A stretch of 37,979 nucleotides of DNA from Chitinimonas sp. BJB300 (GCF_002735695.1 NZ_PDZH01000037.1:1-37979); one strand, 5' to 3'; positions 16,341 to 25,853 are shown, counted from the first letter of the stretch. Made by a program: numbers and translations. The notes: a model not told the origin generated them from the letters alone.

Positions 16341-16627
16341 CGTTACATCACCCATGATATCTATCGTTACATCACCCATGTGACAGTAAATTTCCTGCAA
16401 TGGAACAGAGCTTAATAAGGCGTAATCTAAGCAAGTTACCTTGATTTAGCTGCAGTGCGATGCGGCATTAAGCTGCAACGTTATATCACCCAGCAGTCAA
16501 CGTTACATTGCCCATGCTCTCCGTTACATCACCCATGAACCATCGTTATATCACCCATGGAATATCGTTATATCACCCATGAAACCATCGTTATATCACC
16601 CATGCGGTGAACGTTACATCACCCATA
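16341..16627. repeat. Origin iterons, about nine copies of CGTTAYATCACCCATG
   Basis: Copies start at 16341, 16365, 16479, 16501, 16522, 16544, 16566, 16589 and 16612; the third and fourth are degenerate, the last ends in CCCATA. A further weak copy may start at 16635. The main cluster has 21-23 bp spacing, about two helical turns, all in one orientation, typical for RepA binding at an iteron-controlled plasmid origin. Confidence 0.92.
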
Positions 16628-17071
16628 AGATGAGCGTTAATCTCCAGCATCTACAATGCTATTAGAAGCCCTAACACGCGCGCGCGTTTTAACTCTCCTC
16701 TTAACAAAATTTAACGGCAGTCAAATACAAAAAAGAGTGAACAAATGCATGCCTAGAGTGCATGAAAACGCATGATTTTTTGCACCCTTCCGACCGGTTA
16801 TTCCGCCAGTACTGACGCGGACTTGACCTAGTTTTGCAGGTGCATGAAATGCACACTATGAAGTGCGCAGGCGTGGCGGGGATACGAGCGCGCGCCAACG
16901 GTCATTAACATCATGTTTGACCCTGGCAACGCGGCTGAGCCTCCACCCCATCGGGACTAATTCCCTGCACAAGGTGACATTGTTGACGTAACGTTCTAGC
17001 CACTTACACTAGAACCCTACACAACAAAACGTCCTTGGCATTCGCCTGGAGGGTCGTCGGGAGGAAACCCC
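16628..17071. other. Region downstream of iterons, probable rest of origin
   Basis: No gene. Contains a CG-alternating tract (16676-16686), an AT-richer stretch (16687-16740) that could be the melting region, and two GTGCATGAAA motifs at about 16758 and 16841, one within the palindrome GTGCATGAAATGCAC. The last 20 bp carry the vgrG ribosome site GGGAGGA. Confidence 0.45.
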
Positions 17072-20014
17072 ATGTCTCAGTCACCTAACGACCTGCCCAA
17101 GGCGTTGGTCCAGCTATTCGACCCGACCGCCCTCTTTGACTCGTACACGCGGCTTTACGCTATCCAGGTTGCCGGCTTGCCTGACGACAAGCTACTGGTC
17201 GAATCCTTCTGCGGCATTGAGGCGCTGTCGACGATGCCGGTAATGGCCGTCACCTGTCTGTCGACAGATGCTTATCTGGACATCGGGGAGTTGCTGGGAC
17301 GGCAGGTGGCATTGCACATCAGCCTTTCCGATGGCTCCCGTTGCACCCGAACTGGTTACATCGCCGGCACCAATGATGATTCAGGCGATGGCGGCTTGGC
17401 CCGCTACAAACTGTCTATCGTGCCCGGACTTTGGTATGCCCATCGCAATGTACAGAGCCGGGTGTTTCAACAGCGCACTATTTTGAATATCGTCGAAACG
17501 GTACTCGCCGCTTATTCACCCTATGTGAGATGGCAAATCACGTCCGATGCCGCCGCTGCGGAACTCGCCACCACCCCGCTGCACTACTGTGTGCAGTACC
17601 GTGAAAGCGACTATGTGTTTGTTCGCCGCCTGTTGGCCGATGCTGGGTTGGGCTTTGTCATCGAGGAATCCAAAGAGGGTGAGCTAGGCGTGGGCGCGCA
17701 ACATCGCCTGTTGATTTTCGCGGATTCCAAACAGCTGCCCGAAGACAGCAGCGCCCAGCATAGCCTTGGTGGCCGGGGCATCCGCTTTCACCGCGGCAGC
17801 GGCGCGGAAGAACAGGACACGCTGTACGAGATTCTGCAGGGCATGGACTTTCTTGGCCCGCAGGTCATCACTGCACAAGCCTGGCATGACACAGGACGGT
17901 ATTCGGTAACCGCCAGCGCCGGCAGTAGTACAACCGGGCTGGAACAGTTCTACCCGCTGTCAGGCAGTCATTTCACCAACCAGTCCTTGCTGCAAGCCCG
18001 TGTTGACCTGATTGAAGCGGTGGTGGCCTGCCGTAAGGAAACCATTCGCGCCACCGGCAACATCCGCAGCCTGCGCCCGGGTCGGCGCTTTACCCTGACC
18101 CAGTACGACCGGCAGTTCTTCAGCCAGGGCCGCGACGGCAACCCGCACCTGCTGCACCGCGCCCAGCGCTTTGCCGGCGTCAACAACCTGCCCAAGGCCG
18201 CCAAGGAAAGCATTGCAGCAAAGCTGGGCAAGGATAGGCAGTTTGCCCAGCACTTCGATAAAGTCATGGCCGACTTGAATCTGAAGGATGAGATCAGCGG
18301 GACCGTCGGGCGGGATTCATCGGTGGACTTCAGCGGGTTTGCCGAGGTGGCGGAAGCGAAAGGGTATCTCCATGTCAGCCAGCTGCAACGGCTGGAACTG
18401 CCCTGGCGGCCGCTGTTCCACGCCAAGTGCGCCGTACCGGGTCCGCTGACGGCCGTGGTGGTGGGTGACGGTCCGATCCATACCGACCGACTGGGCCGGG
18501 TGAAGGTACGCTTCCCCTGGCAGCGAGGCGAAAACCCCGATGACACCGACACCTGCTGGATGCGGGTCGTACAACGCAGTGCCGGCCCTAACCGGGGTAT
18601 GCAGTTCACGCCGCGCCCAGGTCATTCCGTGTGGGTGGACTTCCTTCATGGCGATATCGACCAGCCGATCGTGGTGGGCAGCCAATACACGGGCGTGGGC
18701 GAAGGCGATGCCACCTACTCGCCGGCCCGCACGACGCGCGACAGCAACACCCCATTTACGCCGCCCGACACCAAGGTGTTTGCCCAGGCCAACGACCGCC
18801 ATGCGGCGGGGCAAGGCAATTTACAGGGCGGCAACAGTCCGGTCTGGCATGGTGCCGCCCCGGGGGACGATGGGCACCGCCATGCCGGTGCGTTGCTGGG
18901 GATTCGCAGCCAGTCGCTGGATGGCGAGGGCCACAATCAGCTGTTGCTTGACGACAGCGATGGGCAGTTGGCGGTACAACTCGCCACCACGCAGGCAAGC
19001 AGCCAATTGAACCTGGGGCATTTGATCCATCGTGCCGACAACTACCGCGGCAGCTTCCGCGGCGAAGGGGCGGAACTGCGCACCGATGCCTATGGCGCAC
19101 TGCGTGCCGGACGCGGCTGGCTGATGACCAGCTACCGCATCCGCCACGACAACAACACCCACGAACCGGCCGGCGAGCTGGCCGGGCCATTAGCCTTGGT
19201 CAAGCAGGCGCAGCAGCTATCCCAAGCACTGAGTCAGACTACAGCCACCCACAAAGGCATTACGGCCGCCAGCCAAGTTGGCGTCAGTAAGGCCGACCAA
19301 TCCTACCTCGACCCCAAACGTAGCCCACTGCCGGCCTTCCTGCACGCAGTGCAAGGGCAGGTCGATGCGGAGGACGTGAACCAAGCCCTGAGTGACGCCA
19401 CAGCCAAGAACATCAAGGCCAAGCCCAACAGTGCCAAGACACCGGGCACCGTCCCCGCGATCACCGACCCGCTGATTGTGATCGCGGCGCGGGGCGGCAT
19501 GGTCGCCGCCAGTGAAGATGCGTTCATCCTTGCCAAAGAAACCCAGTCCTGGCTGGCCGGGCAGCACTTCAATCTACTGTCGGGCAACCAGCTGCGCATC
19601 GACGCCAACCAGGGCGTCAGCTTTATCGGTGGGCTGGCCGAGGGGGAGAAAGATCAACAACAAGGACTCAGCGCCATTGTGGGTGAGGGCGACCTGCTGA
19701 TGCAGGCGCATGATGGCGCCATCCATATCGCGTCAAAGGACAAGCTCACACTGGAGTCGGTGAATGGGACTACCACGCTGGCGGCCGGGAAAAAGATTGT
19801 GATCTGCAACGCGCATGGTTCCAGTATCACCATTGAAAACGGTGCGATGGAGGTAGCGTGCCCCGGTGAGATCAGAGTCGAGGCCAGCAAGAAGTCGTGG
19901 GTTGGACCCGATAGATTAACCGTGCCATTACCGCAATTCACCAAATCGGTCTGTGTCGATTGCATGCTCAGAGCCATGCAACGCGGCGTCGCGATTGCCA
20001 AGCAGGGGGGCTGA
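17072..20014 (+). CDS. vgrG: T6SS spike protein VgrG (TssI) with DUF2345 extension
   Basis: 980 residues, GGGAGGA before the ATG. The gp27-like N-terminal part spans about residues 1-400 (e.g. LSIVPGLWYAHRNVQSRVFQ). The gp5 OB-fold region has the hallmark LGRVKVRFPWQRGENPDDTD at about 473 and a segment RGMQFTPRPGHSVWVDFLHG soon after. A beta-rich VgrG extension follows, and a DUF2345 domain lies at about 796-940 (DPLIVIAARGGMVAASEDAF). It forms the puncturing tip of the type VI secretion tube and carries effectors. The adaptor, lipoprotein and lipase genes follow on the same strand with short gaps. No other T6SS core gene is present, so this is an orphan vgrG island that depends on a T6SS encoded elsewhere. 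Confidence 0.95.
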   Translation: MSQSPNDLPKALVQLFDPTALFDSYTRLYAIQVAGLPDDKLLVESFCGIEALSTMPVMAVTCLSTDAYLDIGELLGRQVALHISLSDGSRCTRTGYIAGTNDDSGDGGLARYKLSIVPGLWYAHRNVQSRVFQQRTILNIVETVLAAYSPYVRWQITSDAAAAELATTPLHYCVQYRESDYVFVRRLLADAGLGFVIEESKEGELGVGAQHRLLIFADSKQLPEDSSAQHSLGGRGIRFHRGSGAEEQDTLYEILQGMDFLGPQVITAQAWHDTGRYSVTASAGSSTTGLEQFYPLSGSHFTNQSLLQARVDLIEAVVACRKETIRATGNIRSLRPGRRFTLTQYDRQFFSQGRDGNPHLLHRAQRFAGVNNLPKAAKESIAAKLGKDRQFAQHFDKVMADLNLKDEISGTVGRDSSVDFSGFAEVAEAKGYLHVSQLQRLELPWRPLFHAKCAVPGPLTAVVVGDGPIHTDRLGRVKVRFPWQRGENPDDTDTCWMRVVQRSAGPNRGMQFTPRPGHSVWVDFLHGDIDQPIVVGSQYTGVGEGDATYSPARTTRDSNTPFTPPDTKVFAQANDRHAAGQGNLQGGNSPVWHGAAPGDDGHRHAGALLGIRSQSLDGEGHNQLLLDDSDGQLAVQLATTQASSQLNLGHLIHRADNYRGSFRGEGAELRTDAYGALRAGRGWLMTSYRIRHDNNTHEPAGELAGPLALVKQAQQLSQALSQTTATHKGITAASQVGVSKADQSYLDPKRSPLPAFLHAVQGQVDAEDVNQALSDATAKNIKAKPNSAKTPGTVPAITDPLIVIAARGGMVAASEDAFILAKETQSWLAGQHFNLLSGNQLRIDANQGVSFIGGLAEGEKDQQQGLSAIVGEGDLLMQAHDGAIHIASKDKLTLESVNGTTTLAAGKKIVICNAHGSSITIENGAMEVACPGEIRVEASKKSWVGPDRLTVPLPQFTKSVCVDCMLRAMQRGVAIAKQGG

Positions 20015-20015
20015 C

Positions 20016-20798
20016 ATGCATATCGACGCATTTCCAACGCATCTGGCAGAGGCCATTACCGGCAAGCTGCAACATGAACTCACTGACCAACCCCAACGGC
20101 AGGTCTATGCCTTGGTGGATCATCTTTTCCGATCAGACCAGGTCGGGCAGCAGGTGCTGAATGTAAAACGCTGGCCCTATATCAACCTGCTGGATCATCT
20201 GGCCGGTGCCAAAGACCCGCAATCCCTTTTGTTGCTGGCCTTACCCGACAACCCTGATGCGCTGAGTGCCGCGGTTGCTGCCCTGTGCAAGGTGTGCAGC
20301 GGTTTACCGATGCTGAGTTTCATGGTGTCGCGGGCGTCGTTGTCGGAGCTGGCCAGCCACCTACGCGCCTACACCGAAGTCAAACTGCTGCCCGATGATG
20401 AAGCGTACGTATTGCGGTTGGGCGATAACCGCATTCAAGCGGCTTATCTGGCCTGTCTGGATGCGACGCAACGTGCCGCGTTACTTGCCCCGATGGTCAC
20501 GTGGATACGAATTCGCCGAGATGCGCAGTGGGAAGAGACGCGAGGTGGTGACGTACCCAAGACCGAGCCTCAGTCCCTGCCCTTGCTTGAAGCGCCACAA
20601 TGGGAAGCGCTGTTTGCCGCAGGCTGGGCAGATGATGTGCTGTTCCAGGTCAAGGAAGCAAAACCGGATATCTGGCGAGACCATATGCCTTCACAACAAT
20701 ATGCCACGGTCACGCGCTGGTTGCGTGAAGCCCATCAGGCAGGGCACCTGACGCCTGAAGATCAACTTAATTACTGCCTTGACCTGGCGTCAACCTGA
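20016..20798 (+). CDS. DUF4123 T6SS effector adaptor (Tap/TEC-like)
   Basis: 260 residues, ATG one base after the vgrG stop, so coupled translation. The DUF4123 fold is indicated by QVYALVDHLF near the start, WPYINLLDHL, and FRxYTEVKLLP-like text (LRAYTEVKLLPDDEAYVLRL) near residue 125. DUF4123 proteins load a cognate effector onto the C-terminus of the adjacent VgrG and are not secreted themselves. Here the likely cargo is the DUF2235 lipase two genes downstream. Confidence 0.85.
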   Translation: MHIDAFPTHLAEAITGKLQHELTDQPQRQVYALVDHLFRSDQVGQQVLNVKRWPYINLLDHLAGAKDPQSLLLLALPDNPDALSAAVAALCKVCSGLPMLSFMVSRASLSELASHLRAYTEVKLLPDDEAYVLRLGDNRIQAAYLACLDATQRAALLAPMVTWIRIRRDAQWEETRGGDVPKTEPQSLPLLEAPQWEALFAAGWADDVLFQVKEAKPDIWRDHMPSQQYATVTRWLREAHQAGHLTPEDQLNYCLDLAST

Positions 20799-20838
20799 AC
20801 AACGCGAAAGGCGCTGGATGTCATTTATAGGAAAAGCG

Positions 20839-21510
20839 ATGCAGCCTGTATGGCTAATGCTGGGGTTGATGATACTGGCGGCGTGTGGCCAATCGGGCGA
20901 TGCAGCGAGTACGCAGACCAAGACCAAAAAGGCGGCCGCCAAAGCAGAGGCTTTCAGTGCGACGACTTATTCCCTCAATTACAGCCATGACTATTACCTT
21001 CAATACACGGTTTATGACTTGACGGTGGCAGAAAAGCCGGCGATTGGTGGTGCGAATGTCTTTCCATTAGGTGGGGGCGATCAGGGCTGTTGCATCGCTT
21101 TGCCCAAACAATGGCGACCAGGGATGCAAGTGCTGGTGAAGTGGAGTTATGCCGACCGGGACAAGATACTCGGTAGTCTGCAGAAAGAATTAGAGATTCC
21201 AAAATACACCGAGCCGGGCAATCTGTTTGTGACCTTCCATGATGGGGTTGAGGTTGAACTGGTGGTGTCGCGCTATTCCCCCGGCCAACCGCAATGGCCG
21301 GGTCGTATCAATCAAGAACCCATGGAGCATTGCTTGGCAACCGAAAGCAAGAAAAAACTTTGTACGCAGTGGTCGGTTGAAAACATTACAAATTCACCAT
21401 CTCAATATGTAGAAGGTTGTAAGGGCAAACCAAATAATGCGGATTGCAAGGAAATGCAACAATATTGCCGTGAATATGGCGGCGATGAAGAAGACTGTTC
21501 AATTGAATAA
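20839..21510 (+). CDS. DUF3304-like lipoprotein, probable T6SS immunity protein
   Basis: 223 residues from ATG 20839 (AGGA 5 nt upstream); in-frame ATGs at 20818 and 20779 are alternatives. Lipobox: hydrophobic LMLGLMILAAC with the cysteine near residue 16. The mature part has GGANVFPLGGGDQGCCIALP and LVKWSYAD, which match DUF3304-type lipoproteins often placed beside DUF2235 lipases. A periplasmic lipoprotein here would neutralise the phospholipase effector (Tli-type immunity; inference from position and family). The 3' third is cysteine-rich and visibly more AT-rich than its neighbours. Confidence 0.7.
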   Translation: MQPVWLMLGLMILAACGQSGDAASTQTKTKKAAAKAEAFSATTYSLNYSHDYYLQYTVYDLTVAEKPAIGGANVFPLGGGDQGCCIALPKQWRPGMQVLVKWSYADRDKILGSLQKELEIPKYTEPGNLFVTFHDGVEVELVVSRYSPGQPQWPGRINQEPMEHCLATESKKKLCTQWSVENITNSPSQYVEGCKGKPNNADCKEMQQYCREYGGDEEDCSIE

Positions 21511-21527
21511 CGGTACGAAGGATAGCT

Positions 21528-23915
21528 ATGAATGTACGTTTAGCTGAATCATGCCGTGAAAATCCACTTGAACTTACCGCGGCTGAATTTAGGGTTCGTA
21601 GGCAATTGAATCCGCCGGTTATCCCGAGCGTCAAAGACCCAGCCCCCTGCAATCAGGAAATCTTCCTCAGCTTCTTTTTTGATGGCACCAATAACAACAA
21701 GTATCGGGATACCCCCGATCATGCGCAAAGCAATGTGGCGCGCTTGTTTGAGGCTTGCCTAGGTACGCCCAGCCGGATTAAGCCCACCTATGGGGGCCGA
21801 CCCGATTTGCCGGTGAGCGGGGGGGTTCATCCGCAAGAGTTGAAGTACTACCGTAAAAGCTATATCCCCGGATTAGGCTCGGCCTTTCCTGAAATCAAAG
21901 ATACCGGCCAAGGACATGAGCGTACCGGCGGCCTGGGGCTTGCTATGGGGGGCGAGGCCCGCATCGTCTGGGCCTTGTTGCAAATTACCGAACACCTGCA
22001 CCAGATCTTGGTGGGGTGCAGTTTTCCCGATGCACAGAAGGACGGTGAGCTCGCCAACAGCGCCTTTGAGAGCCGGGAGGTGATGCTCAGGAATGCCGCG
22101 GATATGGCGGTGGTGGCGTCGCCCCTGACGCCGAGCCATGAACGCGTGGAAGCTGCACAGCGCATGGCGATCAGGCGTGACCGCATGGCGTTGCTGCGTG
22201 AGCGGGCCGAGACCCTGGCAGAAGCGGCAAGGTATCGGCTTCCGGCCAAGCCCAAGCTGACCCGAATCCATATCTCTGCCTTTGGCTTTTCGCGGGGGGC
22301 GGCGGAAGCGCGTGTCTTTGTGAACTGGCTGCTGGAAGCCTACGGCGGCAGCATTGTCGGCATTCCACTCCAGATCGATTTCCTAGGGGTATTTGATACG
22401 GTGGCGTCGGTGGGGCTGGCGCATGGCATGCTGGTGGCCGATGGCCATATGGGTTGGGCCGATGGCGAGAATCTGGCTATCCCCAGCGAGGTGCGCCGTT
22501 GCGTGCATCTGGTATCGGCACACGAGGTGCGCGGCTCCTTCCCCCTGGATTCGGTTTGTCGTGGCAATACCTTGCCTGCCAACTGCAAGGAAGTGGTGTA
22601 CCCCGGTGTGCATGCGGATGTGGGGGGCGGCTACCCGCCCAAAGATCAAGGCCGTTCGCCCAGCCATGCCGACAAGCTGTCGCAGATAGCGCTGGCGCAG
22701 ATGTACCGGGAGGCCCGGATTGCGGGTGTGCGCCTGGCATTGCCACAAGAAATGGGTCCTATCGTCAAAGCGATGTATGAGATTTCCCCCTCGCTCAAGC
22801 AAGCATTCAACGCCTATATCACGGCGACCCGCAAAGGCAAGGTTGAGCCGGCAGGCCTCAAGGACCCCCTCTTTCCTGAAGAAACCCAGCCGCCCGCGAC
22901 CATTACCGACGTCATGCGCCAGCAATATGCGCATTACCTGGCTTGGCGCAAACTGCGCTTGGGCAATATCCACCAGTTACCGGATTTACAGGCTGCCGAG
23001 ACCACGTCACGCATACAGGACATTGAAGATATAAAGCTTGCAGATGAGGAATTGCAGGAAGAGCTGAAGCTACTGCAGCAGCCCGCATTGCAACGGGCGC
23101 TGAAGGTGGCAAGTAGTGCAGCCCGAGCTGGCCCAGGCAATGTGGTCGGCGCGGCAATCTATGCAAAAGATGCCGTCGTCGCCCTGGCGCAGACAGAGAA
23201 GTTTGAAGAATGGAAAGACATCGAACCGATCTGGCGGGATGCCCGTTTGGATGCACAACAACACCAACCCATCATCGCGCTGTTTGACCGCTATGTGCAT
23301 GACTCACGCGCCTGGTTCAAGTTGCAAAGTGAAGATGATGCAAACTGGTTTCCCGGTGTTGACCCCTATGGCAAAAAGACAGATGGCCAGCTCAAGAAGC
23401 TGGTGGATGCCAAGGTGGCCAAGCTGGAAGCCCAGCGAACGTTAAAGGCGCAGGAGGCAGAAACGCTGCAGCGTGAGATAGATAACAAGCAAAAGCCCGC
23501 CAAGGGCGTCACACCGCAACAGCGCCAAGCCACGTTGCAAAAAGCAAAGGAAGAAATGGCCGAGTGCGACCGTGAAATTGAAGCTTTTCGCAGTGGCAAA
23601 AAGACCTATCTGAATCGCGGCAAGCTGAATCACGAGTTCTATTACGTGTGGGGCTATCTACGCTGGCGGAAAGTCTACACAACCGGCACGCCCGCGGCGC
23701 CCAAGCGCATCTACAAGGGCATGGATCGCGCCGAGCAGCTGCGTGAACTGGATAAGCGACACAGTGAGTATATGACTGCCCTATTGAAGGGCGTGCAGGA
23801 AGGTCGTCAAGCCATCCTCCACAGTCAGGGCAATGTGGCGGAATACGATCAGTCCTCTCAATCGCTTATCCGGCATACGACGGAGTGGATGACGAAAGAG
23901 CGGCAGTCGATTTAG
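21528..23915 (+). CDS. DUF2235 T6SS phospholipase effector (Tle1-like)
   Basis: 795 residues; AAGGA before the ATG. An alpha/beta-hydrolase of the DUF2235 type: SFFFDGTNNNKYRD at about 45-60, nucleophile elbow GFSRG with Ser at about 255, acid motif LGVFDTVASVG at about 285-295, and a histidine motif PGVHADVGGGY near 360. These match the Ser-Asp-His triad of Tle1 antibacterial phospholipases. A long C-terminal region (about 440-795) with coiled-coil stretches (EAETLQREIDNKQKPAKG) is probably membrane- or adaptor-interacting. Delivered by the VgrG at 17072 through the DUF4123 adaptor; the lipoprotein just upstream is the likely immunity protein. Confidence 0.85.
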   Translation: MNVRLAESCRENPLELTAAEFRVRRQLNPPVIPSVKDPAPCNQEIFLSFFFDGTNNNKYRDTPDHAQSNVARLFEACLGTPSRIKPTYGGRPDLPVSGGVHPQELKYYRKSYIPGLGSAFPEIKDTGQGHERTGGLGLAMGGEARIVWALLQITEHLHQILVGCSFPDAQKDGELANSAFESREVMLRNAADMAVVASPLTPSHERVEAAQRMAIRRDRMALLRERAETLAEAARYRLPAKPKLTRIHISAFGFSRGAAEARVFVNWLLEAYGGSIVGIPLQIDFLGVFDTVASVGLAHGMLVADGHMGWADGENLAIPSEVRRCVHLVSAHEVRGSFPLDSVCRGNTLPANCKEVVYPGVHADVGGGYPPKDQGRSPSHADKLSQIALAQMYREARIAGVRLALPQEMGPIVKAMYEISPSLKQAFNAYITATRKGKVEPAGLKDPLFPEETQPPATITDVMRQQYAHYLAWRKLRLGNIHQLPDLQAAETTSRIQDIEDIKLADEELQEELKLLQQPALQRALKVASSAARAGPGNVVGAAIYAKDAVVALAQTEKFEEWKDIEPIWRDARLDAQQHQPIIALFDRYVHDSRAWFKLQSEDDANWFPGVDPYGKKTDGQLKKLVDAKVAKLEAQRTLKAQEAETLQREIDNKQKPAKGVTPQQRQATLQKAKEEMAECDREIEAFRSGKKTYLNRGKLNHEFYYVWGYLRWRKVYTTGTPAAPKRIYKGMDRAEQLRELDKRHSEYMTALLKGVQEGRQAILHSQGNVAEYDQSSQSLIRHTTEWMTKERQSI

Positions 23916-23955
23916 AGAAGCGTGCGCTTGAGCCACCTTGAAACAGGTCAACCCC

Positions 23956-24441
23956 ATGTCGGATGAAGAGAGAAAAAAGCGCATGCAATCCATGTTGGGT
24001 ACACGGGACCTGATTGCCTGGTTATGCCCTGCCTGTAACCTGATCAGCGGCAGCAGAAAAGTCGAGCGTAACGGCCGGGCGATATGCGAACGTTGCGCAC
24101 AAAAGCACGACGAAGCGTATAGCTCGATAGTCAGGTGGTCTTCTATGGCGGGTGCATCCCGGCAGTTGAAACTGGAAAAAGCTTCACTGACCTATACGAT
24201 GTCGCCCGACCATTGCCTGAGCGTTTTCGTGCCCGAATTTAAAATGCGCATTGAACTGCTGGATATCAAACCCGGCCATGTCGACATCTATCTCTACGCA
24301 CACCGCCTAGTCGTCGATGCCGGGGAGTTGCGCAATATCGTGTTGGAATTAAGTGGCAGACCAGAAGCCCAAGCTGCACTGGACTGGTTTATTGGTCACC
24401 GGTTCGATGTGATCAATGGCTTGGACATGGCTGCCCGATGA
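23956..24441 (+). CDS. Zinc-ribbon-like protein of unknown function
   Basis: 161 residues from ATG 23956 (an upstream in-frame codon at 23938 is less likely). Two CxxC pairs, CPAC at about 24-27 and CERC at about 46-49, suggest a zinc ribbon. The rest is a mixed beta/alpha domain (CLSVFVPEFKMRIELLDIKP) ending in a helical tail. No signal peptide. I do not recognise the family. It sits 40 nt after the lipase on the same strand, so it may belong to the T6SS effector operon. Confidence 0.6.
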   Translation: MSDEERKKRMQSMLGTRDLIAWLCPACNLISGSRKVERNGRAICERCAQKHDEAYSSIVRWSSMAGASRQLKLEKASLTYTMSPDHCLSVFVPEFKMRIELLDIKPGHVDIYLYAHRLVVDAGELRNIVLELSGRPEAQAALDWFIGHRFDVINGLDMAAR

Positions 24442-24620
24442 CACCATCGTCGTTTATGAGCGAACCTGCTGTTACAAGTTCCAGCCTATGTTGAAGTCTA
24501 CAGCGTGACAGTTCGCAGGTTCGCGCGCGTAAGGGGGTGCGTACCTGGTGCGAACTAGTGCGCACTTTTCCCCGCTGGCCCGCGCTGTGATGATGACTTC
24601 GTCACGCGGTATGCACCGTG

Positions 24621-24737
24621 TCAGCGCTCTTCGGCTGATCGTTTCGCCAGAGCCTGGATAACCTCAGCGTATCTAGCCATGACCCGTTTTGCTGCGCTGC
24701 GTATAACGCGTGAGGCCTGAGGAGAACTCAGATCCAT
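24621..24737 (-). CDS. Small helical ORF, uncertain
   Basis: 38 codons from ATG 24737; the frame is open further upstream to a TAG near 24828. The sequence is a basic amphipathic helix (ASRVIRSAAKRVMARYAEVI) with a coding-like look. It may be a small gene or the 3' remnant of a longer one. No ribosome site is seen. The remaining 24442-24897 contains GC-rich palindromic DNA but no other gene. Confidence 0.35.
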   Translation of the reverse strand: MDLSSPQASRVIRSAAKRVMARYAEVIQALAKRSAEER

Positions 24738-24897
24738 AGCAACGGGTAGGACATCGCCGTGGCGTGGCTTAATGGCGATCCCGCAAATGATCTTAGATGT
24801 CCAGGATGCGGTGCAGCAACAAATGGTCTATTACCTTACATGAGTACACTGCAGGCCACCATGCGTGCCAGTGCGATTCCGTGGAAAAGGAGTAACG

Positions 24898-25587
24898 ATG
24901 CTGCGCGCCCAAGCTATTTTGTGCATGCTTTTTGCTGCGGTGGCCGTCCAGGCAAAAGAGACGGTTGATGAACTTCTCTTGGCGGCGGAGGAGGCTCCCC
25001 CGTACAGCATGATGGTCAATGGCAAGATTGTAGGCATCAGAGTCGACAAGATAAACAAGCTAATGAGCCTCGCGAAGCTGCCCTATACCATGGAGATAAT
25101 GCCTTGGGCGCGGGCTTATAAAATGGCCTTGGAAAAGTCCAATGTGTGTGTATTTTCCACGTTACGTACAGCCGAGCGAGAGCCGAAGTTCAAGTGGGTA
25201 GGCCCGTTGGCTATATTTACCTCGGTGCTTTACGGATTGGCTGATGCAAATATCCATCTGAATACCCTGGAGGATGCGCGTCCGTTCAGGATCGGTACCC
25301 ACAACGCTGACGCGCGCGATACTTCTCTGCGCGCCAAGGGTTTTATTGTTGATACTGCTATGACTGACGAAGTCAATCCACGCAAACTCTTGGCTAAGCG
25401 CATTGATCTTTGGGTCTCCAGTCAGTTAGAGGCTGAAGCGCAGATCAATGCGAATGGCTGGACTGGACAAATTGTGCCGTTACTGACCTATGACCCCATA
25501 GAAACTTATCTTGCCTGTAATCCTGGTGTCAGTGACGAGGTGGTCAATAAGCTGAATGTCATTCTCAAGGGAATGAGCAAGGACTGA
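24898..25587 (+). CDS. Extracellular solute-binding (SBP_bac_3-like) protein
   Basis: 229 residues. AAAAGGAG lies 5 nt before ATG 24898. Signal peptide: MLRAQAILCMLFAAVAVQAK, cleavage after AVQA. The mature part has the pattern of polar amino-acid binding proteins: EEAPPYSMMVNGKIVGIRVD near the start, MEIMPWARAYKMALEKSNVC next, and FKWVGPLAIFTSVLYGLAD. No permease or ATPase gene is adjacent, so it may be a stand-alone binding or sensory protein, as often found for the short tandem-free members of this family. Confidence 0.78.
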   Translation: MLRAQAILCMLFAAVAVQAKETVDELLLAAEEAPPYSMMVNGKIVGIRVDKINKLMSLAKLPYTMEIMPWARAYKMALEKSNVCVFSTLRTAEREPKFKWVGPLAIFTSVLYGLADANIHLNTLEDARPFRIGTHNADARDTSLRAKGFIVDTAMTDEVNPRKLLAKRIDLWVSSQLEAEAQINANGWTGQIVPLLTYDPIETYLACNPGVSDEVVNKLNVILKGMSKD

Positions 25588-25741
25588 TGTCATTACGATT
25601 GGCCGCCGTTACGAGCACATGTCGAACGGCGGGGAAGGATTTTGCTGCTGCTGAGGCGTTGCAGCATCACGCTAAGTACTTGTCTCATGTCTGCTGCGCG
25701 TCGGCAATATGGCGTTGGAAACGGACCCTATAGGTGATCGA

Positions 25742-25771
25742 GTAGCCAGAGGTGAGAATTCATTGGGCTAT
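25742..25771. repeat. REP-like palindrome, copy 1 (degenerate)
   Basis: GTAGCCAGAGGTGAG then AATTCATTGGGCTAT. Related to 31144-31174 and 35105-35132; all three follow the 3' end of a gene (here the solute-binding protein). Possibly terminator or REP function. Confidence 0.5.
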
Positions 25772-25853
25772 TCGACCAGTTAATTGGTTTCGACCCGTTT
25801 CAAACGCAAATCCATAGAACGATGGTTCCGCTACTTTGTTGGCGTTCTGATAA

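Noticed and set aside
16341-16627. CRISPR array
   Set aside because: Repeats are 16 bp with 5-8 bp gaps and follow repA; they are iterons. No cas genes occur in the window.
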